Below are positions 42,326 to 51,899 of a stretch of 64,000 nt of DNA, piece by piece; within the stretch, counting starts at the first letter, position 1, and each line of letters begins with the position of its first letter. A program made the position numbers and the translations under genes. The stretch is from JAXGPP01 sp040766885 (GTDB taxonomy: Bacteria > Planctomycetota > Planctomycetia > Pirellulales > Thermoguttaceae), in contig JAXGPP010000001.1 in the NCBI GenBank assembly GCA_040766885.1, positions 124,001-188,000 on the forward strand, in the 5' to 3' direction. Below the pieces are notes generated by a model, which saw only the letters and a program-made list of their open reading frames with translations, was not told where the DNA came from and made no database searches.

Positions 42326-44266
42326 TCAACGCGCAGATCGTTCCGACGCGGCTCCTTGTTCGATGGGCGTCGCGTCGAGCAGAACGATCTTGAACGCTCC
42401 GGACTGCCAAAGGACCGGCAGCCGCGTTTCGGTGCTGTCATGCAACACTGCGTGCGTGGCGCCGTAGGTCCGGGCAATGGTCGTCAGACGGGCGTCGTCA
42501 ATCGTGCGATAGAACTGCTCGGCCGCCGCGTAGCTGAGGGGCTCAGTCGCTTGCCGATCGCCGTAACAGACTACCACTCGCCGATACCATTCGGCCATGC
42601 CCGGATCGCATAATGGCAGACATTCCCAATCGACCACCACCGCACGACAGGCCAGCAGGCGGAAGCCGCCGCCATCAGGCGGCGTGAGGAAGACGGCTCC
42701 GGGCGGGGTGTGCCGCCGGGCATAGACGGCCGCCTCCGCCATCGGGTCGGTCGAGTCGGCCAGTGTCAGCACCGGACGGCTGAGTCGGGGCAGATAGATC
42801 TCACGATTGTGATTGGCGACAATGTAGACTGCCGCCACGATCACCATTCCGGCCGTAACCAGCCGCCAGATCGCTCTCCGTGGGACGAGACAGCAGAAGC
42901 CGAGAACCAGGAGCACTGCCAAAGCTTGTGCTTCATCGGCTTCTGCCTGTGCGGAGAGTGATGCAATGCCGACAATCGCCAATCCCGTAGCCAGCCGAAA
43001 AGCCTGCTCGCCGAAACGATTCTTCAGCCAGCCTTCCCCAGCCGCCAGCGACTCTCCGAGCAGCGCTATGAGGGGCTGAAACAGGCCGGTGCCCATGAGC
43101 AGGATCCATCCCGGCAGCCAGCCATCGGCGCTTGGCGGGCGCACCAGGAGTCGAGCCGCCGTGGCTGCCAGCAGTAGATATCCCAGCCATTTGACCACCG
43201 AAAGCATGCGAAACGTCTGTGCGGTGACCGCCAGCCGGTAGGGCACGATTTCGACAAACACGTAGCCTGTCACCAGCGCGGCCAGCACAACGCAGACCGC
43301 CGCGAAGACTCCCCATACCCAACGCGGGTCGGCATCCGCTTCCCGCTTCCACCATCGCCAGGCGACGGCGGTAACCGCCAGAAACACTCCCAGCATGGCG
43401 TGTTCACGAGTGCCGAACGTTGAAGGAAGGTAGTGGTGCGGCGCACGAACGACGGTCAGGATATGAATGAACTCGCTGGTCGACAGCGTCTCCTCCATTT
43501 CCCGGCCGAAGAGCAGCCAGGCAGTAGCCAGCATCGCCGTAGTCGCTGCGCAGACGGCCGCCAGGCGTGCGGCTCGCGACCACGCATCGGGCCACCCCGG
43601 GCTGGCAACCGCCGCAACTCCGGCGGCCGCCCAGCCCACGGCGGCCGTTTCGAATCCGACCAGCGGGTGCAAAGCCGTGGCCACGGCGGCAGCCAGGGCC
43701 GACCAGGCAATGCGCCCGTCCAGAGCTGCCCACAGGCTGGCCAGCGCGAAAGGCCGGGCGATAAGGCTCGTTACGAGCCTCGTATCGGTGAGCCGCGCCG
43801 CGCCGCCTGCATCAATGCCGTCAATCGCGAGCACAAGCGATGCGGCGAATATTCCTGCCAGCGCGGAACGGAACATACTCCATGCGGCCGCAATTGTCAC
43901 CGCGGCCAAGGATGCCTTGATCAAGATCATGAGAGCAAGAAACACCGCCGGCAGCGGGGCTATCCGCCCCAGGTCGGCGAGAAAGCCGGCCGCCCAGGTT
44001 CGCGGGCCCACGTTCTCGGTCGCCGTTTCGACAAAGAAGTCGCCGCGAAGGTAATCCGGATCCAACTCGCGAAAGACAAGCGGCAAGAGATCGGCGTGTC
44101 CGGCAAGGCCGTAGGTATAACCGCGAGCAAACGTCGCGGTTATACCCGCCAGCAGACAGAATAGAGCGAGTGCGCACACCGAGGGGTTGCGATCGACGTC
44201 GCGAAGGTCGAAGGATGCGGTTGATGAAGGCAAGGTATCGGGCCTCACGGGGTCCAAACGTGGCAC
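42326..44266 (-). CDS. Polytopic membrane protein of a polysaccharide operon (DUF6798-like)
   Basis: A 646-residue integral membrane protein with about eleven to thirteen helices (for example ALALFCLLAGITATFA, FLALMILIKASLAAVTIAAAW, AVCVVLAALVTGYVFVEIVPY). A C-terminal soluble part of about 150 residues includes EAAVYARRHTPPGAVFLTPPDGGG. The layout, many helices plus an extracytoplasmic tail containing a T/P-rich loop and conserved DW, resembles the DUF6798-type proteins of planctomycetes and GT-C-like membrane proteins. Start GTG 44266 lies six bases after the methyltransferase stop. It is last in the operon and might transfer or export a glycan; this is inference. Confidence 0.7.
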   Translation of the reverse strand: MPRLDPVRPDTLPSSTASFDLRDVDRNPSVCALALFCLLAGITATFARGYTYGLAGHADLLPLVFRELDPDYLRGDFFVETATENVGPRTWAAGFLADLGRIAPLPAVFLALMILIKASLAAVTIAAAWSMFRSALAGIFAASLVLAIDGIDAGGAARLTDTRLVTSLIARPFALASLWAALDGRIAWSALAAAVATALHPLVGFETAAVGWAAAGVAAVASPGWPDAWSRAARLAAVCAATTAMLATAWLLFGREMEETLSTSEFIHILTVVRAPHHYLPSTFGTREHAMLGVFLAVTAVAWRWWKREADADPRWVWGVFAAVCVVLAALVTGYVFVEIVPYRLAVTAQTFRMLSVVKWLGYLLLAATAARLLVRPPSADGWLPGWILLMGTGLFQPLIALLGESLAAGEGWLKNRFGEQAFRLATGLAIVGIASLSAQAEADEAQALAVLLVLGFCCLVPRRAIWRLVTAGMVIVAAVYIVANHNREIYLPRLSRPVLTLADSTDPMAEAAVYARRHTPPGAVFLTPPDGGGFRLLACRAVVVDWECLPLCDPGMAEWYRRVVVCYGDRQATEPLSYAAAEQFYRTIDDARLTTIARTYGATHAVLHDSTETRLPVLWQSGAFKIVLLDATPIEQGAASERSAR

Positions 44267-44272
44267 GGTGAC

Positions 44273-45055
44273 TCACGCGAGGGGACGGCGTCCCACAGCA
44301 TAAACCGAGGAGCCGCAGGGCAGAACTGCCCCGCGCATGATCGCGGCGTTCTCCCAGCGCAACACAGCCGCAAGTGGCGTGTTTGTCCAACTCAGTCGTC
44401 GAGCCAGGTCGGAACGGGCGGCCTCGGCGGGCGGGCGGCCGCCGAGCAGTGACGGCAGCCGCGCCAGAACAATCACCGGAAACAACACGAATACGCGGTA
44501 GGTGACGAGGACGGACTCCAGGCCGAACTCGTCGAGGAGTTTGCGGATCTCGGCCTTCGTGAATCGTTTTCGCGTGCCAACCGCGAGATCGTGCTCGCTT
44601 GCCAGCCAGCGGTAGGCCGGCAGGTTCATCACCAGGAGACCGCCCGGACGCAGACGGCGGGCCAGTTGCTCAAGGCCGCGCCGCACCTCCTCCGTCTCCA
44701 GCATGGAGAATGCGTCGCAACTCAGGATTACGTCGTAACAATCGGCGTGGAAGTCCGGGGCGCAGAGATCGCTGTGATAGACATCGGCGCCGGGGACCTT
44801 GCGCCGCGCCGCTTCCAAGGCGAAAGTCGAAATGTCGAATCCGCCGAGATAGGTGGGATGCAGTGTCTCTCGGACCAGCCGCAGGTTCTCGCCCGTTCCA
44901 CAACCAGCGTCGAGCACCCGTCGCTCGGACAGCTCGTGAAGGGCATATTTGCGAAGCGTGCGGCCGATGAGATCGCGCAAACCGCGGTACCACCAGTGGA
45001 CGGGCTCCACGGCGGCCATGAGCTCGTATTCACGATCCTGCATGCTCTGCGTCAT
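44273..45055 (-). CDS. Class I SAM-dependent methyltransferase
   Basis: A 260-residue protein. Motif I is VLDAGCGTGENLRL, the acidic residue after strand 2 is in GGFDIS, and motif IV-like DVILSCDAF and LRPGGLLVMNLPAY complete a Methyltransf_11/23 pattern. The N-terminal EYELMAAVEPVHWWYRGLRDLI is typical of methyltransferases in surface polysaccharide or lipid clusters. ATG 45055 overlaps the aminotransferase stop (ATGA), so the two are coupled. It probably methylates a sugar or glycolipid intermediate. Confidence 0.88.
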   Translation of the reverse strand: MTQSMQDREYELMAAVEPVHWWYRGLRDLIGRTLRKYALHELSERRVLDAGCGTGENLRLVRETLHPTYLGGFDISTFALEAARRKVPGADVYHSDLCAPDFHADCYDVILSCDAFSMLETEEVRRGLEQLARRLRPGGLLVMNLPAYRWLASEHDLAVGTRKRFTKAEIRKLLDEFGLESVLVTYRVFVLFPVIVLARLPSLLGGRPPAEAARSDLARRLSWTNTPLAAVLRWENAAIMRGAVLPCGSSVYAVGRRPLA

Positions 45056-46164
45056 GTGCTGGCGGCTCCGCTGCACCGCCGACACACAACTTGGCAGACG
45101 ACCTGCACGTCGCGCTCGGTCAACTGGGGATACATCGGCAGCGAGAGCACTTCCTTGGCGACACGCTCAGTCACGGGCAGCGTACCGGTGGCGTAGCCAA
45201 GGTGCTGGTAGGCCGGCATGAGGTGTACCGGGACGGGATAGTGAATTCCGTAGCCGATGCCCGCGTCGATGAGTGCCCGCACCAGCGCCTGCCGGCGCGG
45301 CGTGCGAATCACGTAGAGATGCCAGGCATGTTCCGTGCCAGGATCGGCATCGGGCCGTCGAAAGTCGGCCCCGGAGAGCCCTGCCGCATAATACCCGGCG
45401 ATGGCTCGCCGGGCCGCCAGGTCGCGACCGAGGTGGCGGAGCTTGACGCGCAGAATGGCGGCCTGGATCTCGTCCAGCCGGCTGCAGACGCCTTCCACCT
45501 GCGCGACGCGGGCGGCGTCGAAGCCGTGAAAGCGGATGCGGCGGATCCGTTCGGCCAGTGCGGGATCATTGGTCGCGCACAAGCCGCCATCGCCGTAGGC
45601 CCCAAGGTTCTTCGTCGGATAGCAGGAGAAGCAGCCCACCGCGCCGAACGTCCCCACGTGGCGTCGATCGACTCGCGCCCCGTGGGCCTGAGCGCAGTCC
45701 TCGACCACGGCCAGGCCGTGGCGTTCCGCAACGGCCAGGATGGGGCCAATCGGTGCCGGACGGCCGTAGAGATGCACGGGAACGATGGCGCGGGTGCGGG
45801 GGCTGATTGCGTCTTCGAGCTGATCGGGGGCCATCAGAAGCGTGTTGTCCGCGATGTCCACCAGTCGCGGCACTGCCCCCGTTTCACAAATCGCGCCGAC
45901 GGTTGCCACGGCGGTGTGGGCGACGGTGATCACCTCGTCGCCGGGACCGACACCTAACGCCCGCAGAGCGATCTTGATCGCATCGGTTCCCGAACCTACG
46001 CCGACCGCTGTGCGCGCCCCGATGAAATCGGCGAACTCCCGCTCGAAAGCCTCGACCTCCGGGCCAAGGATCAACCGCCCGGAGTCCAGGACGCGCGCGA
46101 TCGCCTCTTGTATTTCAACGCGGATCTCCGCGTGACCGGGGCGATAGTCAAAGGCGTCGATCAT
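45052..46164 (-). CDS. DegT/DnrJ/EryC1/StrS sugar aminotransferase
   Basis: A 370-residue PLP-dependent transaminase acting on nucleotide-linked keto sugars. The PLP lysine is K185 in FSCYPTKNLGAYGDGG; other signatures are VGSGTDAIKIALRALG (56-71), VVEDCAQAHGA (153-163) and GIHYPVPVHLMPAY near the C-terminus. Such enzymes install the amino group after a 4- or 3-keto sugar is formed. ATG 46164 overlaps the stop of the epimerase gene by four bases (ATGA). Confidence 0.94.
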   Translation of the reverse strand: MIDAFDYRPGHAEIRVEIQEAIARVLDSGRLILGPEVEAFEREFADFIGARTAVGVGSGTDAIKIALRALGVGPGDEVITVAHTAVATVGAICETGAVPRLVDIADNTLLMAPDQLEDAISPRTRAIVPVHLYGRPAPIGPILAVAERHGLAVVEDCAQAHGARVDRRHVGTFGAVGCFSCYPTKNLGAYGDGGLCATNDPALAERIRRIRFHGFDAARVAQVEGVCSRLDEIQAAILRVKLRHLGRDLAARRAIAGYYAAGLSGADFRRPDADPGTEHAWHLYVIRTPRRQALVRALIDAGIGYGIHYPVPVHLMPAYQHLGYATGTLPVTERVAKEVLSLPMYPQLTERDVQVVCQVVCRRCSGAAST

Positions 46165-47162
46165 GCCTGCTGCGGCAGGTACTGCCGCCAATGGAGTCGG
46201 AAGAAATCCACGGTCCGCTCCAGCCCCGGACGCAGATCAACCACGGGCGTCCAGCCGGTCGCTGCCTCAAAGGCAGAAGAGTCGGCGTAGTAATCGCGAA
46301 TGTCGATTGCTGCTCGATCCGCTGGGAACGGGACGCACTCGAACTCGAACGGCGTCAGTTCCCGCAGCGTGTTGACGAACTCGATCAGAGAATAAGGACG
46401 CGGAAATCCAATGTTGAACGAGCGGCCGTTGACTTCCTCCTCGGCGCCGGCGAGAAGCAACGCTGCGACAACGTCGTCGACGTAGTTGAAATCGCGGCGC
46501 TGGCTGCCATCGCCGAAAACCTGGATCCGCTCGCCCAGCAGGGCCTTGCGGATGAAAATGCCGACGAATCCCTTGGCTTCGCTCTTGAGGTCCATCCGCG
46601 GACCGTAGGTGTTCGTAAGGCGGAGGCTCACCGTCCGCATGCCGTAGACGTCGTGGTAGAGGCTATAGTACCGCTCGGCGGCAAGCTTGTTGATGCCGTT
46701 GACGTCGACCGGATTGAAAGGGTGCTTCTCATCGACCGGCAGGTATTGCGGCCGCCCGTACAGTTGCCGGGTGCTGGCGAACACGATCTTCGCCTCCGGA
46801 TTGAGCGCCCGGCAGGTTTCCAGAAGCGCTAACTGGCTGCGGCAGTTGATGTCTAGATCGGTAAATGGGTCGCGCATACTGTCGATATGGCTCAATTGAC
46901 CCGCCAGGCTGAAGATCAAGTCCTGGCCGCAGACGAGGTAGGCCATCGTGTGGCGGTCGCGGATGTCGGAGAAGTTCACGCGAACCCGTTCCGCACACGG
47001 ATCGAGGTTGGCCAGATTCGCGCCGTAGGCGGGGATCATCGAATCGACTATCACAACCTCGGCGTCAGCCCGTGCCAACGCCAACGCCAGGTTGCTGCCG
47101 ATGAATCCCACGCCACCCGTCACCAGCACTCGCTTGCGCGCGTAAAACTCGAGGTTGCTCAT
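46161..47162 (-). CDS. NAD-dependent epimerase/dehydratase (extended SDR)
   Basis: A 333-residue nucleotide-sugar SDR enzyme. The NAD-binding loop is TGGVGFIGSN (15-24), with D40 at the end of strand 2. The SDR active-site YxxxK motif appears as N155-GIN-K159 (VNGINKLAAERYY): Lys is present but Tyr is Asn. A Tyr at 135 (STRQLYGRP) or Y165/Y166 might substitute. C-terminal FGDGSQRRDFNYVDDVV is typical of sugar-nucleotide epimerases and decarboxylases. ATG 47162 overlaps the end of the glycosyltransferase gene by about 98 bases, unusually long. Confidence 0.87.
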   Translation of the reverse strand: MSNLEFYARKRVLVTGGVGFIGSNLALALARADAEVVIVDSMIPAYGANLANLDPCAERVRVNFSDIRDRHTMAYLVCGQDLIFSLAGQLSHIDSMRDPFTDLDINCRSQLALLETCRALNPEAKIVFASTRQLYGRPQYLPVDEKHPFNPVDVNGINKLAAERYYSLYHDVYGMRTVSLRLTNTYGPRMDLKSEAKGFVGIFIRKALLGERIQVFGDGSQRRDFNYVDDVVAALLLAGAEEEVNGRSFNIGFPRPYSLIEFVNTLRELTPFEFECVPFPADRAAIDIRDYYADSSAFEAATGWTPVVDLRPGLERTVDFFRLHWRQYLPQQA

Positions 47163-48102
47163 CGTTGCGGAGCCGCTCATACCGGACGACAGACTGCGGC
47201 TTCCCCTGCAAATGGAGAAACACGCGCCCCACGTACTCGCCGACTGTACCCAAGACGAACAGTTGGATACCGGCGAACAGAGTCACACAGACCAGCACGG
47301 TGGGGATGCCGACGGTCAATTGCGGATTGAGAAGCAACTTGTCGAGCACGATCGCCAGCAGCAGCAGCAAGCTGAGCGCCGAGGTGCATAGTCCCGCTAA
47401 TGCCGCGAGGCGGAGCGGCGCGATCGAAAAACCCAAAAACATGTTTAGCCACAAGCGCACCAGGCGGCGAAGCGTATAGCCGCTGCGGCCTGCTTCCCGC
47501 TGTCGGTGGTCTACTTCGACCTCGCCCACACGCTCGCTGACCTGGAAGATCAGGCCGTCGATGTATGGATGAGGCCCGTCGTGGCTCGTGATCGCATCGA
47601 CCATGAAGCGATTCATGATCTTGAAGCTCGACAGATAGAGTCGCGGCGGCTTTCGCAGGACGATCGTCGCTACCGCATTCGTAAACCAACTGCCGAGGCG
47701 GCGAAACCAATGGTGCCGCTTCTCGCGATACCGCCCGTAAACGACATCGAGCGGATGCGTCTGGATGTGCCGCAGCAGGATGGGCAACTGGTCAGGTGGA
47801 TTCTGACCATCGTCGTCCAGGACCGCCACATAGCGGCCTATAGCCCGCCGCATACCGGCGAGCACGGCGGCATGCTCGCCGTAATTGCGCGAGAGTTGCA
47901 CATAGGAGATGGTGTCTGGATCCCGCGCGGCGAGTTCCAGGCAAACCTCCTCGCTTTGGTCCTGGGAGCCGTCGTTGACGAGGATGATCTCGTGGCGCGC
48001 AGGCGAAACCGCGGCCCGAATTGCCTCCACGACTCCCGCAATCGTTTGGGACCCGTTGTAAACCGGGATCACCAAAGACAATACGATCCCATCCGTTCTC
48101 AC
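47065..48102 (-). CDS. GT2-family glycosyltransferase with two C-terminal membrane helices
   Basis: A 345-residue DPM/GtrB/ArnC-like enzyme that transfers a sugar to a lipid carrier. Visible are LVIPVYNGSQTIAGVV (nucleotide binding), VNDGSQDQSEE and the DxD-like VLDDDGQNPPDQLP. Two membrane helices follow (LAALAGLCTSALSLLLLLAIVL and TVLVCVTLFAGIQLFVLGTVGEYVG). The start is GTG 48102, with GGGGGGAATT before it. A well-spaced promoter is proposed about 80 nt upstream. The long overlap with the epimerase gene means its last 30 residues share DNA with the epimerase N-terminus. Confidence 0.9.
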   Translation of the reverse strand: MRTDGIVLSLVIPVYNGSQTIAGVVEAIRAAVSPARHEIILVNDGSQDQSEEVCLELAARDPDTISYVQLSRNYGEHAAVLAGMRRAIGRYVAVLDDDGQNPPDQLPILLRHIQTHPLDVVYGRYREKRHHWFRRLGSWFTNAVATIVLRKPPRLYLSSFKIMNRFMVDAITSHDGPHPYIDGLIFQVSERVGEVEVDHRQREAGRSGYTLRRLVRLWLNMFLGFSIAPLRLAALAGLCTSALSLLLLLAIVLDKLLLNPQLTVGIPTVLVCVTLFAGIQLFVLGTVGEYVGRVFLHLQGKPQSVVRYERLRNDEQPRVLRAQASAGDGWRGIHRQQPGVGVGTG

Positions 48103-48180
48103 AATTCCCCCCCACCGAGTGTTTGTGAGATTCCGGAATCTCGCCGAAGCGATCAAATCCGAAGAGAAACAACTGCCGGT

Positions 48181-48209
48181 ATATTAATTGAGATCCTCAA
48201 GAGCGTAAA
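48181..48209 (-). promoter_or_regulatory. Candidate promoter with palindromic operator, polysaccharide operon
   Basis: The minus strand has TTTACG (48204-48209), a 17-bp spacer and TAATAT (48181-48186), about 80 nt before the GTG of the glycosyltransferase gene. Within the spacer is TTGAG-GAT-CTCAA (48188-48200), a perfect palindrome with a 3-bp centre. That is a typical place for a repressor to block RNA polymerase. The surrounding sequence is more AT-rich than the genes. Confidence 0.45.
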
Positions 48210-48350
48210 TAAACCGATTGAGGGGGTAGTTACGGGATTCTCCACGTTGGCTCTTTTACCGATGGACATGGGTGGCTGCGCGTTCGGAGTCTCAACAGAC
48301 TTTCGCCGTGTGCCCCAAAGGAGCCTGCACGAGAGCCAGGAAGAGATCCT

Positions 48351-49478
48351 TCAACCGTCGAAGGCCTGGCTATCGGCGAGGATTGCCGCAATTCGATCCG
48401 CTGCGCGTCCGTCCCATAGAGCCGGGCAGCGGCCGCGTTTGTAGGTCCCGCTGAGAATCGCGGCCAGTCCGTGTCGAAGCTGCTCAGGGTCATTGCCCAC
48501 GAGCGTGCTGGTTCCCTCATCGACAGTGATCGGCCGCTCGGTGTTGAAGCGAGCGGTGAGGCAGGGAATGCCGAGCGCCGTGGATTCCTCCTGCAATCCT
48601 CCGGAGTCGGTGACAACCAGCCGGGCCTGCGATGTGAGGGCCAGAAAATCGAGGTATCCGAGGGGCTCCAGCGAGATCACGCCAGGGGACCCGGCAAGAC
48701 GGTCGGCCAGTCCAAATTCCACGAGGCGCTTTTGAGTGCGCGGGTGAACCGGGAAGACCAGGGGCACTTGCCCGGCAGCCTCGATGAGTACATCGATGAT
48801 CCGTGCGAGAATCGACGCTGAGTCAACGTTCGACGGACGATGCAGGGTGACCACGCCGTACGCGTTCGGCTGCAATCCATGCCGCCGGAGCATGTCGCCG
48901 TCCTGGGCCCGCGGCAAGAGCCGCTTCAGTGTGTCGATCATCACGTTGCCGACCAGGTGAAGTTGCTCCTCTGAATGTCCTTCGCGGCGGAGGTTATCGA
49001 TTCCCGCCGGTTCGGAGACGAAGAGCATCTCGGACACTGCGTCAGTCACAAGCCGGTTGATTTCTTCAGGCATGGTCCGGTCGAAGCTTCGCAGTCCGGC
49101 CTCGACGTGCGCCACGGGGACTCCGAGTTTGCTCGCGGCCAGCGTCGCCGCCATCGTCGAATTGACGTCGCCCACCACGACGACGCGATGGAATGGCTCC
49201 CCGCGGGCTGCAGCCTCTTCGAGCACCGTCTCGAATCCCTCCAGCACTCGTGCAGTCTGCTGCCCGTGCTTGCCCGATCCCACGCCCAGGCTGACGTCGG
49301 GTCGAGGCATGCCGAGTTCTTCGAGAAAAACGTCGGAAAGCGAATGGTCATAATGCTGTCCGGTGTGGATGAGAACCGGCTTGACCCGAGGGTAGGCGGT
49401 CAGCGCCCGAAGCAGCGGTGCCATCTTCATGAAGTTGGGTCTTGCGCCGACGACGCACGCCAAGCGAATCACAGACAT
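48351..49478 (-). CDS. wecB: UDP-N-acetylglucosamine 2-epimerase (non-hydrolysing)
   Basis: A 375-residue cytoplasmic enzyme interconverting UDP-GlcNAc and UDP-ManNAc, a precursor step for surface polysaccharides. Family landmarks are VVGARPNFMKMAPLLRAL, IHTGQHYDHSLSDVF, VVGDVNSTMAATLAA, VAHVEAGLRSFDRTMPEEINR, TLHRPSNVDS and TDSGGLQEESTALGIPCLT. Length fits. It lies 248 nt before the glycosyltransferase on the same strand and may form a separate transcript because a candidate promoter lies in that gap. Confidence 0.95.
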   Translation of the reverse strand: MSVIRLACVVGARPNFMKMAPLLRALTAYPRVKPVLIHTGQHYDHSLSDVFLEELGMPRPDVSLGVGSGKHGQQTARVLEGFETVLEEAAARGEPFHRVVVVGDVNSTMAATLAASKLGVPVAHVEAGLRSFDRTMPEEINRLVTDAVSEMLFVSEPAGIDNLRREGHSEEQLHLVGNVMIDTLKRLLPRAQDGDMLRRHGLQPNAYGVVTLHRPSNVDSASILARIIDVLIEAAGQVPLVFPVHPRTQKRLVEFGLADRLAGSPGVISLEPLGYLDFLALTSQARLVVTDSGGLQEESTALGIPCLTARFNTERPITVDEGTSTLVGNDPEQLRHGLAAILSGTYKRGRCPALWDGRAADRIAAILADSQAFDG

Positions 49479-49713
49479 CTCACACCTGTTGGGTTCCGTG
49501 TGGTTTGAAGATGCAGGGCCGATCGCTGTTTCACTGTCTCTCGCGCGGCACCGCCCTGCGAACTGATTCCCTCAGACTTCGACGTCAATTGGGCCTGTTG
49601 GCTCGTGGGATGTCCAAGCCGACCAGCGATGTTGCCAGAGAATGGGGGGCTTGCATTCATCCTGGTTGCCCGATCCAGTTGGATTCTGTCTGCGATTGTC
49701 GGAAGCGTCCTGC

Positions 49714-51741
49714 CTACGAATCGAGCCCCAGCCGGTATCGCAGGTATTCTTTGAAGCGGAACCAGAGAGTCCGCTGGCGACGATGGGCCACTAGCGCGTC
49801 AATCACGGGAGCATACTGAGACTGGTCCGAATCGCTGCGAGGCCTGGCATCCGGGTGCGCGAGGTTGAGCGGTCGCGCCGACTCCTCGGGCGCGGAGCGT
49901 AGAACTCGGCGGGATTGTGGCTGGGGGGCTGCCGCTACCGCAGTGGCCGTTTCGGCCAGAGCAACGTCACTCGGCGGAGACGCCCTTTGTGCCTCGATCA
50001 GCGACTGCAGCCGGTTCAACTCGGCGACCTGGCGGGCATGTTCCTCGCGCTGTTCGAGCTGTTCCATTTCCCACGTCTCCCGCTCGCTCTTCAGGGCGGC
50101 GCGCTGGCTGGCGATCGCTTGCTCCTGCTTCTCCAAATCCTGTCGTTGCCGGCGAAGCTCGGCAGTCGAGCGCTGGCTCTCGGCCGACAGTTGGTCTTGG
50201 TCTGTTTTCACCTCGGCCTGAAGATGCTCTATGTCTATGGAGCGAGCTTCTACCGCCGCCGCCCGGCGGTCAAGCTCCACCTGGGCCTGTTTCAAAGCGT
50301 CTTCGGCAGCCTTTAGCCGGTCTTGCCGGGCCTGGTGTTCGTCCCACGCCGCCTGCTGCGAGTCGGTCCATTGAGCAACTTGCTGTGCGAACGCTTCCCG
50401 TTCGCGCTGCAGTCGTTCCACTTCGCGCTGCAGTTCCGCTTGCCGCCTTGCGACCCGGTCTGCGTCGGCCTCGCTCGCGCTGGCCCGCTGCTCCCGTTCA
50501 TTTCGCCACCGGACCTGTTCCAGATGAAACTCTTCCCGCTCCGCGGCCAGCGAAGCACGCTCTTGAGCAAGTGCCGCGGCTTCTTGCCGGATGCGATCGG
50601 TGTCGCCGGCCAGTTCCGACTCGCGCTCGGCGAGGCGCGCTCTCTCGCCGCCGAGTTGATCGACCTGGCGGTCGCGGTCCCGCTCCCACTCGGCGCGTTC
50701 CAACTTGAGTTGCTCGAGCTGCGCAACGAACTCGGACCGAGCGTCCTCCAGAAGTCGCTTCCGAGCGAGCAATCCGTTGGTCTCCAACTGGAGCATTCTA
50801 GCCCACTCCGCCTCGCGGGCGGCGAATTCGGCGCGGAGGCTTTCCAGTTCCGCGGCCGGGGCGGCCTGTTCGATTGTGGACCCCGCATTCTCACTCGGAG
50901 CAGGATCGGCGGCGCCCTCGTCAGACGATATCGGGGAATCGCTTTCGTCGCATGTTTCAGCGGTCTCGCCGGTGCCCGTTGCGGAAGCGACCACGGGAGG
51001 GGCGACGGTTGAGTCTTCAACCTCGGAATGGTGACGTCCGCGCAGGGGTATTGGGACATCGGTCTGGTAGCGCAGTGTCACCGCGCCCAGTCGCAACCGG
51101 GCCCCCATGCGGATTTCAGCCGATTCGATTTGCGCTCCACCCAAATACGTGCCGTTCCCGCTTGTGAGGTCGATCGCCCACAACCGGCTCTCCTCGCGAT
51201 AGAGCACGCAGTGAATGCTCGAGATCGAGCGGCTCGACAGCCGGACATCGCTTGGGTCATCGCGACCGATGGACGTCAGACGGCGCGTTACCGACAGGCT
51301 GCCCATTCTTCTCCCGTCCAGCGAGACAGCCAACCGCGGAAATGGCGCTGGGGCGCTTTCCTGGGCGGTCCAGTCCTCATCAATGAACCCCGGCAGTGCA
51401 ATCTCTCCGGCCAGGCTGGCCGTGATCCGATAGGGGCCGATGACGACTTCCTGTTCGGGGAGCACCCATCCGTTCTGCACCGACTCCAGCGCGGGAGAGT
51501 GTGCCAGGGTGATGAGATGCAGGCCTCGGTCCACCGCATGCAGGTAGATGCTGCGCTGCGGTATCGAGCCACCCGTCAACACAATGTCGGATGAAGGATG
51601 CGACCCGATACGCGCATATGGCTTGGGCACCACATGGGTGACCGATTCCCCCAGACCGTCGACTGTCACCACAATGTGCCGCTGGCACCAGAATGCACTC
51701 ACCGTTGCGGTCTGAATGCGGGACGGTTCAGCGATTGACAT
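49714..51741 (-). CDS. FHA-domain protein with long coiled coil
   Basis: A 675-residue cytoplasmic protein. A first degenerate FHA-like region (about 38-110, PYARIGSHPSSDIVLTGGSIPQRSIYLHAV) is followed by a canonical FHA domain (about 150-225: SIGRDDPSDVRLSS, SSIHCVL, DLTSGNGTYLGG). A Glu/Gln/Arg-rich coiled coil follows, about residues 295-590, with the pattern LEQLKLERAEWERDRDR. A basic tail ends in FRFKEYLRYRLGLDS. Such proteins may act as phospho-dependent scaffolds. The gene is monocistronic, between the epimerase and a PEP-CTERM gene. Confidence 0.85.
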   Translation of the reverse strand: MSIAEPSRIQTATVSAFWCQRHIVVTVDGLGESVTHVVPKPYARIGSHPSSDIVLTGGSIPQRSIYLHAVDRGLHLITLAHSPALESVQNGWVLPEQEVVIGPYRITASLAGEIALPGFIDEDWTAQESAPAPFPRLAVSLDGRRMGSLSVTRRLTSIGRDDPSDVRLSSRSISSIHCVLYREESRLWAIDLTSGNGTYLGGAQIESAEIRMGARLRLGAVTLRYQTDVPIPLRGRHHSEVEDSTVAPPVVASATGTGETAETCDESDSPISSDEGAADPAPSENAGSTIEQAAPAAELESLRAEFAAREAEWARMLQLETNGLLARKRLLEDARSEFVAQLEQLKLERAEWERDRDRQVDQLGGERARLAERESELAGDTDRIRQEAAALAQERASLAAEREEFHLEQVRWRNEREQRASASEADADRVARRQAELQREVERLQREREAFAQQVAQWTDSQQAAWDEHQARQDRLKAAEDALKQAQVELDRRAAAVEARSIDIEHLQAEVKTDQDQLSAESQRSTAELRRQRQDLEKQEQAIASQRAALKSERETWEMEQLEQREEHARQVAELNRLQSLIEAQRASPPSDVALAETATAVAAAPQPQSRRVLRSAPEESARPLNLAHPDARPRSDSDQSQYAPVIDALVAHRRQRTLWFRFKEYLRYRLGLDS

Positions 51742-51899
51742 TGAAGGGTGAGTGGTTCGGGAGGAGAAAAGAGCGGACGACCGCGGAAACGTGCACCCCT
51801 ATTTTAAGTGGGGAGAAGCTTCCCGGCAACAATCAGCACACCCTATCTGGCCGCCAATTCGCCCTTACCAGTGCGAGGAGTCCAGGATTTTCCGCGTCC

